Shown one piece after another: positions 27,618 to 35,892 of a stretch of DNA of 35,892 bases. The stretch covers positions 1,074 to 36,965 of the forward strand of contig NVVX01000001.1 in assembly GCA_002733545.1 (NCBI GenBank), in the 5' to 3' direction. A model generated the notes under the pieces. The model saw nothing but the letters and a program-made list of their open reading frames with translations, did no database searches and was not told where the DNA came from. The translations under genes and the position numbers were made by a program. This DNA comes from Alkaliphilus sp. Lineage in GTDB: Bacteria > Bacillota > Clostridia > Peptostreptococcales > NVVX01. The first letter of the stretch is position 1, and the number at the start of each line of letters is the position of its first letter.

Positions 27618-29006
27618 TTGAAAACAGAAAAAACGATGGATAAAATTGTAGCCCTAGCTAAATCAAGAGGTTTTGTATTTCCAGGCTCGGAAATATACGG
27701 AGGTCTTGCTAACACATGGGATTATGGACCGCTAGGTACTGAACTTAAAAAAAATATTAAAAAAGCATGGTGGAAAAAGTTTGTTCAACAAAGTCCATAT
27801 AACGTGGGGTTAGACAGCGCAATACTTATGAACCCACAAACATGGGTTGCTTCGGGGCATGTGGGCGGTTTTAGTGACCCTTTAATGGACTGCAAGAAAT
27901 GTAAATCTAGATTTAGAGCAGACAAACTAATTGAAGAACATGCTCATAAAAAGGGTAAAGAAGTAATAGTCGATGGATGGGATAGCGGTGCAATGGAAGA
28001 ATATATTACAGATAAGGCGATTAAATGCCCAACTTGTGGGGTAATCGATTTTACAGGTATTAGACAGTTTAACCTTATGTTTAAGACATCTCAAGGGGTA
28101 ACAGCAGATTCAAGCAAAGATATTTATCTTAGACCAGAAACAGCTCAGGGAATATTTGTTAACTTTAAAAATGTCCAAAGAACATCCAGAAAAAGAGTTC
28201 CATTTGGAATCGCCCAAATAGGTAAAGCTTTTAGAAATGAAATTACACCTGGAAATTTTATTTTTAGAACTAGAGAATTTGAACAAATGGAATTAGAGTT
28301 TTTCTGCAAGCCAGGAGAAGATATTAAGTGGTATGAATATTGGTCGAAATTCTGTAAAGAATGGGTACTTAACCTTGGAGTTGATGAAAAAAGCATTAGA
28401 ATGAGAGAACACTCAGAAGACGAGCTTTCACACTATAGTAATGCAACAGTAGATATTGAATTTGAATTCCCATTTGGCTGGGGAGAAATATGGGGAATTG
28501 CTGACAGAACAGATTTTGACTTAAAACAACATGCAGAGCATGCAGGGGTAGACTTTGCATATCAAGATCCTATTACCAATGAAAAATTTGTCCCATATTG
28601 TATTGAACCTTCTGTAGGTGTAGACAGGCTTGCTTTAATGTTCTTAGTAGATGCTTACACTGAAGAAATTATTGACGAAAAAGAAAGCAGAGTTGTACTT
28701 AAGCTTCATCCGGAATTAGCTCCTTTTAAAGCTGCAATATTTCCATTAACTAAGAAATTAAAGGAAAACGCTATAGAAATATATAATAAACTATCAGAAA
28801 AATTCATGGTAGAGTACGACGATGCAGGCAGTATTGGCAAGCGATATAGAAGACATGATGAAATTGGCACACCATTTTGTATTACTTTTGATTATGATTC
28901 ACTAGAAGATAACTGCGTTACAATAAGACATAGAGATACAATGGAGCAAGAGAGAGTTGAGATCTCCAAACTTGAAGGATACCTAGAGAACAAAATGAAG
29001 TATTAA
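27618..29006 (+). CDS. glyQS: Glycyl-tRNA synthetase, single-chain type
   Basis: [70 protein letters not shown] 27618 after ggaggag. Confidence 0.95.
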   Translation: MKTEKTMDKIVALAKSRGFVFPGSEIYGGLANTWDYGPLGTELKKNIKKAWWKKFVQQSPYNVGLDSAILMNPQTWVASGHVGGFSDPLMDCKKCKSRFRADKLIEEHAHKKGKEVIVDGWDSGAMEEYITDKAIKCPTCGVIDFTGIRQFNLMFKTSQGVTADSSKDIYLRPETAQGIFVNFKNVQRTSRKRVPFGIAQIGKAFRNEITPGNFIFRTREFEQMELEFFCKPGEDIKWYEYWSKFCKEWVLNLGVDEKSIRMREHSEDELSHYSNATVDIEFEFPFGWGEIWGIADRTDFDLKQHAEHAGVDFAYQDPITNEKFVPYCIEPSVGVDRLALMFLVDAYTEEIIDEKESRVVLKLHPELAPFKAAIFPLTKKLKENAIEIYNKLSEKFMVEYDDAGSIGKRYRRHDEIGTPFCITFDYDSLEDNCVTIRHRDTMEQERVEISKLEGYLENKMKY

Positions 29007-29045
29007 CACTTTGAATGTTAGCTTTGAATAATAAAGGAGGAGAAT

Positions 29046-29879
29046 ATGAGCAAAGAGAGATTAATTATTTATATTATATCTGACTCAATCGGTGAAACGG
29101 CGGAACAAGTAGCAAAAGCAGGTATAAGTCAGTTTGATTTTACAAATTACGAAATAAGAAGATACCCACATATGACCGATAAAATACAATTAACGGAAAT
29201 TATAGATAGAGCTAAAGATGAAAATGCTTTAATAATATTTACAATGGTAGTAAACGAACTCTCTGAGTATATTACAGATGCTTGTAGTCATTATGACATT
29301 CCTTATATTGACGTAATGTCGCCAGTAATATACTCAATGAGCCATGCATTGCAAATGACTCCAAAAAAAGAAGCAGGGTTACATAGAAAGCTAGATGCAA
29401 CATATTTTAGAAGAATTGCGGCAATAGAATTTGCTGTTAAATATGATGATGGAAAAGACCCACGAGGGCTAAAAAAAGCAGACTTAATATTGGTAGGAAT
29501 CTCCAGAACTTCCAAAACACCTCTTAGCATGTACTTGGCGCATAAAAAGATTAAAGTCGCTAACGTACCACTGGTTCCAGAAGTTCAACTTGCCAAAGAA
29601 CTACTTGAAGTCAATCCTAAAAAAATTATCGGATTAACAACTGATCCTGTGAAATTAACACAAATAAGGCAAGAAAGATTGAAAGCTCTAGGGTTAAAAC
29701 AAGAAGCTAATTATGCAAGCATGGAACGAATTTTAGAAGAAATGGACTATTCAGAAAAAGTAATGAAAAGATTGAATTGCCCAGTAATTGATGTATCAAC
29801 AAAAGCTGTTGAAGAAAGTGCAAGCATAATTATGGAGATACTAAGAGAAATAGGATATGAAATTAAGAATAGCAAATAA
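29046..29879 (+). CDS. Pyruvate, phosphate dikinase regulatory protein (DUF299/PDRP, kinase/phosphorylase)
   Basis: IYIISDSIGETAEQVAKAGISQF, P-loop GISRTSKTPLSMYLA; adjacent to ppdK. Confidence 0.93.
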   Translation: MSKERLIIYIISDSIGETAEQVAKAGISQFDFTNYEIRRYPHMTDKIQLTEIIDRAKDENALIIFTMVVNELSEYITDACSHYDIPYIDVMSPVIYSMSHALQMTPKKEAGLHRKLDATYFRRIAAIEFAVKYDDGKDPRGLKKADLILVGISRTSKTPLSMYLAHKKIKVANVPLVPEVQLAKELLEVNPKKIIGLTTDPVKLTQIRQERLKALGLKQEANYASMERILEEMDYSEKVMKRLNCPVIDVSTKAVEESASIIMEILREIGYEIKNSK

Positions 29880-30005
29880 TACGTTTCAGTAATTTAGAAA
29901 AATAATCTAATAGAAGATTATTAGAGAAAACCTAGTATGTATTGTGAAAAAATCAGATCTACAGTTTAGAAAGTGGTATGAAAAAAAGTTGAAGGAGTGT
30001 CCACT

Positions 30006-32627
30006 GTGAAAAAATTTGTTTATGATTTTAACGAAGGAAACTTATCACTTAAACCTTTGCTCGGAGGTAAAGGTGCTGGACTTGCTGAAATGACATCTAT
30101 AGGACTGCCAGTGCCTTTCGGATTTACAATAACCACTAAAGCGAGTAACGAATTTATAGAACAAGGCAATCTATTATGGGGTGAATTAAAGGCAGAAATT
30201 TTTCAGCATTTAGCAAAGCTAGAAGAACATACATCTAAGAAATTTGGGGGAAAACAAAATCCTCTATTAGTATCTGTACGGTCTGGTTCTGTGATTTCAA
30301 TGCCAGGCATGATGGACACAATATTAAATTTAGGAATGAATGATGAAACTGTTGAAGCGATTGCTTCGCGTACTAATAATGAATGCTTTGCATACGACAG
30401 TTATAGAAGGTTCATTCAAATGTATGCAGACGTAGTCTTAGGAGTTGCAAAATATAAGTTTGAGAACATATTAAGTAAGGTTAAATTGGAAAGTAATATT
30501 TCGCATGATTCGGAGCTATCTGTAGAGAATCTAAAAAAAATAGTTAATGAATATAAGAAAACTATTATCAAAGAAACTAAGATAAGATTTCCACAAGACG
30601 TTAAAGAACAACTACTATTGGCAATTGAAGCTGTTTTCAAATCATGGGAAAACCCACGTGCTAAGATTTACAGAAAAATCAACGATATTCCTGATAATTT
30701 AGGAACAGCTGTGAATATTCAATCGATGGTATTTGGAAACATGGGAGAAACTTCGGGAACAGGAGTTGCGTTTACAAGAAATCCGTCAACTGGAGAAAAA
30801 AAATTATTTGGAGAGTTTTTGATTAATGCACAAGGGGAAGACGTCGTAGCAGGTATACGAACTCCAAATAAGATAGAACAGTTAAAAGGTATAATGCCAA
30901 AAGCATATAATGAATTTCAAAAGATTGCAAGTTTGTTAGAAGAACATTATAAAGAGATGCAAGATATTGAATTTACAATAGAAAATAGCAAGTTATATAT
31001 TTTGCAAACTAGAACAGGAAAGAGAGCAACGGCGGCAGCTATAAAGATAGCTGCAGATATGGTTGAAGAAGGACTTATTAGCCAAAAAGAAGCTATATTT
31101 AAAGTTGAGCCTGCACAATTAGATCAACTGCTGCATCCATCGTTTGACAAAGAAGAACTTAACAAGCAAAAAATCTTAACAACGGGGCTAGGGGCGTCGC
31201 CAGGTGCTGCTTCAGGCAAAATATTCTTTAACTCAAAAAATGCTGTAAAGGCGCACGAAGCGGGAGAAAGAATAATATTAGTTAGACAAGAAACATCGCC
31301 CGAAGACATTGAAGGAATGTCGGTTTCAGAAGGGATACTTACTGCAAGAGGAGGCATGACTTCACATGCTGCTGTTGTGGGTCGAGGGATGGGGAAATGT
31401 TGTATAGTAGGTGCAGGAAAAATTAATGTTGACGAAGAAAGCGGACTCTTTCGAGTGGGTGAAATAACAGTCAGAGAAGGCGAAGAGATTTCATTAGATG
31501 GTGAAAAAGGGAATGTTTATTTAGGCAAAATCCCTACCACAAAACCAAAGCTAGCAGGAGATTTCGATAAATTTATGAGTTGGGCTGATAGTTTTAGAAA
31601 AATGGGAGTGAGAGCAAATGCAGATACCCCAAAAGATGCGAATCAAGCTTTAGAATTTGGGGCTGAAGGCATTGGACTATGCAGAACTGAGCATATGTTT
31701 TTTGAATCTAATAGGATTGACTCAGTAAGAGAAATGATATTAGCGCAAACAGCAGATGACCGACAGCAAGCGTTAAGTAAATTATTGCCAATGCAAAGAG
31801 AAGATTTTATTGCCATATTCAAAATAATGAAAGAACTACCAGTGACAGTAAGACTGTTAGACCCTCCATTGCACGAGTTTTTGCCACAATCAAAAAAAGA
31901 AATAGAAGAGCTAGCTAAAAATTTGAATGTGACACAAAGAGTACTAAAAGAGACAATGAATTCATTATTAGAAGTAAATCCAATGTTAGGACATAGAGGT
32001 TGCAGATTAGCAATAAGTTACCCTGAAATATACGCAATGCAAGTAAGGGCAATTATGGAAGCAGCAGTATATGTAAAAAAACATGAAAATATCAACGTAA
32101 AACCTGAAATTATGGTCCCTTTAGTTGGAGAAGTGAAAGAATTTCAATTTATTAAGAAAGCTATCATTAATATTGCAAATGAGATTTTAGAAAAAGAGAA
32201 ATGTGAAATAGAATATTTAATAGGTACTATGATAGAAGTTCCAAGAGCAGCCCTAGTTGCAGATGAAATAGCAAAAGAAGCAGATTTTTTCTCAATTGGA
32301 ACAAATGATTTAACGCAAATGACATACGGTTTTTCAAGAGATGATGCAGGAGCATTTATTAGAGAATACATCAATAAAGGAATACTTGAAAATGATCCAT
32401 TTCAGTCAATAGATCAAAAAGGTGTAGGTAAATTGATGGAAATAGCAGTAAAACTAGGGAAAAAAATAAGACCAAATCTAAAGATTGGTATATGCGGAGA
32501 ACACGGAGGAGAACCAAAATCTATTGAGTTTTGCAAAAAATTAGGACTAGATTATGTATCATGTTCACCTTATCGAATTATTATTGCAAGATTAGCATCT
32601 GCTCAAGCTGAAGCAAGATACACTTAA
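30006..32627 (+). CDS. ppdK: Pyruvate, phosphate dikinase
   Basis: KKFVYDFNEGNLSLKPLLGGKGAGLAEMTSIGLPVPFGFTITT, catalytic His loop GGMTSHAAVVGRGMGKCC, C-terminal EFGAEGIGLCRTEHMFF and GICGEHGGEPKSI. GTG 30006 with ggagtg RBS preferred over 29997. Confidence 0.96.
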   Translation: MKKFVYDFNEGNLSLKPLLGGKGAGLAEMTSIGLPVPFGFTITTKASNEFIEQGNLLWGELKAEIFQHLAKLEEHTSKKFGGKQNPLLVSVRSGSVISMPGMMDTILNLGMNDETVEAIASRTNNECFAYDSYRRFIQMYADVVLGVAKYKFENILSKVKLESNISHDSELSVENLKKIVNEYKKTIIKETKIRFPQDVKEQLLLAIEAVFKSWENPRAKIYRKINDIPDNLGTAVNIQSMVFGNMGETSGTGVAFTRNPSTGEKKLFGEFLINAQGEDVVAGIRTPNKIEQLKGIMPKAYNEFQKIASLLEEHYKEMQDIEFTIENSKLYILQTRTGKRATAAAIKIAADMVEEGLISQKEAIFKVEPAQLDQLLHPSFDKEELNKQKILTTGLGASPGAASGKIFFNSKNAVKAHEAGERIILVRQETSPEDIEGMSVSEGILTARGGMTSHAAVVGRGMGKCCIVGAGKINVDEESGLFRVGEITVREGEEISLDGEKGNVYLGKIPTTKPKLAGDFDKFMSWADSFRKMGVRANADTPKDANQALEFGAEGIGLCRTEHMFFESNRIDSVREMILAQTADDRQQALSKLLPMQREDFIAIFKIMKELPVTVRLLDPPLHEFLPQSKKEIEELAKNLNVTQRVLKETMNSLLEVNPMLGHRGCRLAISYPEIYAMQVRAIMEAAVYVKKHENINVKPEIMVPLVGEVKEFQFIKKAIINIANEILEKEKCEIEYLIGTMIEVPRAALVADEIAKEADFFSIGTNDLTQMTYGFSRDDAGAFIREYINKGILENDPFQSIDQKGVGKLMEIAVKLGKKIRPNLKIGICGEHGGEPKSIEFCKKLGLDYVSCSPYRIIIARLASAQAEARYT

Positions 32628-32675
32628 ATTGCTGTGTTACGTATTTAATGTTTAAACAGACACGTATAAAACTTA

Positions 32676-32700
32676 AAAAGAGCGTATGCTCTTTTTTTTT
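32676..32700 (+). terminator. Rho-independent terminator after ppdK
   Basis: aaaagagc (32676-32683), loop gtat, gctctttt (32688-32695), continuing T run. Confidence 0.88.
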
Positions 32701-32813
32701 GTAATACTTTTGTAAGCAAAATGTAATAGAAAAAATGTTCGATTTTTAAAGGGTTATTGTTTTTAATATAGAATATAGATATATCTCGTATTGAGAGAAG
32801 GTGAGTCTAATCT

Positions 32814-33827
32814 ATGAGTAAAAATTTAAGGGAACTTACAGAAACTCTTGAAGCTAGTAGTTTAGCTGCATATGCACAGCTAAGTACAATGACTAAGGGA
32901 AGAAGAAAAAATGAAGAACTATGTGATATACGTACTGAGTTTCAACGCGATCGTGACAGAATTATTCATTCTAAGTCTTTTAGAGCATTAATAGGAAAGA
33001 CGCAAGTATTTATTGTTAAGGACGATTTTTTTAGAACAAGGTTAACGCATACGTTAGAAGTAAGCCAAATAGCAAGAACTATTGCCAGATCGCTAAGGTT
33101 AAACGAAGACTTAATTGAAGCGATAGCACTAGGGCACGACCTTGGGCATACATGCTTTGGACATAGTGGAGAAGAGGTGCTAGATAAGATAAATGGTGGG
33201 TTTCATCATAACGAACAAAGCCTTAGAGTTGTGGATATGCTGGAGCGTGATGGAAGAGGTTTAAATCTGACACATGAGGTGCGAGATGGTATACTCAATC
33301 ATACTGGAAGTAGAGTGCCTTTAACTATGGAAGGAAAACTAGTCAGAATTGTAGATCGTATTACCTACCTTTGTCATGATATACAAGACAGCATTAATGC
33401 GCAAATATTATGTTCATCAAAAATTCCAAAACACATCATAAATGCATTGGGAGACTCACATAGCAAAAAAGTTAACACATTTGTTGTAGATATTGTTGAA
33501 GAAACTTCAAAGCAGATGCTTAAAGGGAATGAGGCGCAAATATATCAAAGCGAATTTTTGAATGAAATCATGCATGATTTGAGAGTCTTTATGTTTGAAA
33601 ATGTGTACAATGGTAATATTTGCTTAAAAGAAAAAGAGAAAGCAACTTTTATTGTAAGTGCAATATATGACTATTTACTTGATAAACCTGAAGAGCTACC
33701 TAAAGAATATTATGTAATGATAAATAACAACACAAGAAGAAGAGTAATCACAGATTATATAGCTAGCTTAACAGATTCTCGCGCGATTAAATTATTTCAA
33801 CAAATTTTTATCCCATCACCAAACTAA
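32814..33827 (+). CDS. dgt: Deoxyguanosinetriphosphate triphosphohydrolase-like HD protein
   Basis: RTEFQRDRDRIIHSKSFRALIGKTQVFI, RLTHTLEVSQIARTIARSL, ALGHDLGHTCFGHSGEEVL. Confidence 0.93.
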   Translation: MSKNLRELTETLEASSLAAYAQLSTMTKGRRKNEELCDIRTEFQRDRDRIIHSKSFRALIGKTQVFIVKDDFFRTRLTHTLEVSQIARTIARSLRLNEDLIEAIALGHDLGHTCFGHSGEEVLDKINGGFHHNEQSLRVVDMLERDGRGLNLTHEVRDGILNHTGSRVPLTMEGKLVRIVDRITYLCHDIQDSINAQILCSSKIPKHIINALGDSHSKKVNTFVVDIVEETSKQMLKGNEAQIYQSEFLNEIMHDLRVFMFENVYNGNICLKEKEKATFIVSAIYDYLLDKPEELPKEYYVMINNNTRRRVITDYIASLTDSRAIKLFQQIFIPSPN

Positions 33828-34053
33828 CTTATAACTATTCACCTACACCGGATTTATGGTTGATTATTATTTGGAGATTCTGCATGATATTTTCAAAAAA
33901 ATTTGAGATAATAGAAGGAAAAGCATATAGTTTGTCGAATTATAAGACAAGATCAAAAAAATATAAGTTTTTTCTTTAAGAGTTATCGCTAATTTGTTGG
34001 TTATTGGATAAATAGAAAAAAGAGTATAATTACTCAATTTAAAGGTGGTAAAA

Positions 34054-35865
34054 GTGAAAAATTTTTTTTCGGATGAAATGGTGCAAAAAATTCAAGAAAA
34101 TAGCGAAATAGTGAGTGTTATTGCATCCTATTTAGATTTACAACCATCAGGCAGCTCGCATAAAGCGCTGTGTCCTTTTCATAATGAAAAAACGCCATCG
34201 TTTACTGTAAATCAAGAAAAGCAAATTTTTAAATGCTTTGGATGTGGTGAAGCAGGAAATGTAATTAGTTTTATTATGAAAGCAGAGAATTTGGATTTCG
34301 TTGATGCGCTTAAATTGCTTGCAGAAAGAGCAAATATTTCAATTGAAAATACAAGTATCTCCGATAAAGAAAGAGAAGAAATTAATAAGAAAACATTGTT
34401 TTACGAAATAAATAGAATTGCAGGAGAGTATTTTTACCATAAATTAACAAAAAAGAATAATCAGGCAATTAATTACCTAAACATAAGAGGGCTAAAATCA
34501 AAAACGATTAAAAGTTTTGGACTAGGCTATGCTTTGGATAGCTGGAACGATTTAATGCAGCATTTAACGGGTAAAGGATTTAGTTTGGCAGACATAAAAG
34601 AGTGCGGACTAATAAGACAAAATACTAAATTGAATACTAAAGCGAAACAATATGACTCATTCCGCGATAGAATTATGTTCCCGATATTTGACATTAGAGG
34701 AAAGGTAGTAGGCTTTGGTGGTAGGACATTAGATGATACCTTACCTAAATATATTAATTCACCTGAGACTTTAGTTTTTAGTAAAAGTAATGTTTTATAT
34801 TCGCTAAACATAGCAAGAAAAAATACTAAAAACAGAAAGATTATTTTAGTTGAAGGATATATGGATGTTATTCTCTTGAACCAAGCAGGTATAAAAAATA
34901 CAGTAGCCACTCTTGGGACTTCATTAACAAACCAACACGCAAAAATTCTTAATAAATATTGTGATGAAGTAATTATTTGTTTTGATAATGATGATGCTGG
35001 CAAGAAAGCGACTTTGAGGAGTATAGACATTTTAGATGCTGTGGGATTAGATGTAAAAATATGCATTCTTGACAATGGAATGGATCCAGATGACTTTATT
35101 AGATTAAAAGGTGAACAAGAATTTAGTTATATGATAGATAGAGCGTTAGGCAGAGTAGATTATATCATGTTGACAGCTAAAAAAAATATCAACCTCAATA
35201 CATCAGATGGTAAAATTAAATTTATTCGAGAGATGTCTATATTGGCAAAACGTTTGAAAAATCCTGTGGAAATTGAATTGTTTCTACAGAAAATTGAGAA
35301 AGAAATTGGTGTTTCCTACAATGCTATTAAACAGGAGATATTCGGAAACGATGCTAAACCGCTGAAAAGCCTAAATAAGAAGTATACTTCTACTATCAAT
35401 AGCAATAATAAGTATATTAATCCCATTACCATAATAGACCGAAAAGGCAGTATTATTGCTGAAACACAGTTTATTAAGTTTTTATTGACTGAAAGAGAAA
35501 ATATTGCTAAGGTAATTAAAGAAATTGAAGCAGAAGACTTTACGATAACTAGTCATAAAAAAATTATCAAGTATTTATATAATAATTATAGTGATTTTGA
35601 TATGGATACTATGATGGAAGAAATTTCATTAGAAAAAAAAACGATTCAAGAGATTATGCAAATAGACATTCAACATACTAATATAAGAAAAAATGTTAGT
35701 GTCTACATTAAAAAGATAAAAAGGAATTGCTTAATCGAAGAATTACAAAGACAGCAAAAACTGTTAGAAGACACTAACAAACATAATAAGAAAGAAGTTG
35801 AGGACAAATTGCTAGAAATTGGTATGAGAATGCTGACAATAAATACAGAAATACAGAAACTTTAG
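34054..35865 (+). CDS. dnaG: DNA primase
   Basis: Zn finger CPFHNEKTPSFTVNQEKQIFKCFGCGEAGNVISFIM, TOPRIM LVEGYMDVILLNQAGIKNTVATLGTSL, CFDNDDAGKKA. GTG 34054 with aaaggtgg RBS preferred over 34045. Confidence 0.95.
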   Translation: MKNFFSDEMVQKIQENSEIVSVIASYLDLQPSGSSHKALCPFHNEKTPSFTVNQEKQIFKCFGCGEAGNVISFIMKAENLDFVDALKLLAERANISIENTSISDKEREEINKKTLFYEINRIAGEYFYHKLTKKNNQAINYLNIRGLKSKTIKSFGLGYALDSWNDLMQHLTGKGFSLADIKECGLIRQNTKLNTKAKQYDSFRDRIMFPIFDIRGKVVGFGGRTLDDTLPKYINSPETLVFSKSNVLYSLNIARKNTKNRKIILVEGYMDVILLNQAGIKNTVATLGTSLTNQHAKILNKYCDEVIICFDNDDAGKKATLRSIDILDAVGLDVKICILDNGMDPDDFIRLKGEQEFSYMIDRALGRVDYIMLTAKKNINLNTSDGKIKFIREMSILAKRLKNPVEIELFLQKIEKEIGVSYNAIKQEIFGNDAKPLKSLNKKYTSTINSNNKYINPITIIDRKGSIIAETQFIKFLLTERENIAKVIKEIEAEDFTITSHKKIIKYLYNNYSDFDMDTMMEEISLEKKTIQEIMQIDIQHTNIRKNVSVYIKKIKRNCLIEELQRQQKLLEDTNKHNKKEVEDKLLEIGMRMLTINTEIQKL

Positions 35866-35892
35866 AAGGAAGGAGGGAAAAGAAATTGAGTG

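Noticed and set aside
34527-35075. 182-aa minus-strand ORF within dnaG
   Set aside because: Antisense to the well-supported primase TOPRIM region; composition is that of a shadow ORF. The same reasoning applies to the other minus-strand ORFs inside conserved genes.
35866-35892. Start of rpoD
   Set aside because: A strong RBS (ggaaggaggg) and TTG/GTG candidates are visible and dgt-dnaG synteny predicts sigma-A, but only a few nucleotides are in the window, so no CDS is claimed.
1-35892. CRISPR arrays, tRNA genes, rRNA genes, IS transposases
   Set aside because: None seen on reading. The only repeat cluster (25809-25920) lacks regular spacers and no transposase ORF is present.

Overview
Low-GC Clostridia-like chromosomal segment of about 36 kb, probably from a spore-former because yqfC and yqfD homologues are present. 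Most of it is conserved housekeeping synteny, coded on the + strand: a response regulator/histidine kinase pair, a SWIM-SNF2 helicase, tag, hisS, aspS, DUF2325, a probable 6S RNA, tcdA, an RseC-like gene, yqfC, yqfD, phoH, the HD-family pgpH/yqfF, ybeY, a dgkA-PAP2 fusion, DUF502, DUF3048, cdd, era, recO, DUF4342, a T-box leader with glyQS, the PPDK regulatory protein, ppdK, dgt and dnaG. rpoD is expected just past the right edge. A GGDEF/EAL gene is truncated at the left edge on the - strand. The clearest accessory insert is a compact three-gene operon at 7864-10761. It encodes a SMEK-domain protein, a small middle component and a DUF2326 SMC-like ATPase, the layout of an ABC-three-component (ABC-3C) predicted conflict system. 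It is preceded by a perfect 13-bp inverted repeat embedding an extended -10 promoter. Other items worth a second look are a GC-rich REP-like repeat cluster between era and recO, a Fur-box-like operator at a near-consensus promoter of a Cys-rich DUF2325 gene, a probable 6S RNA in the aspS-tcdA gap, and a glycyl T-box with a candidate GGA specifier. All calls come from reading the sequence; no searches were run.
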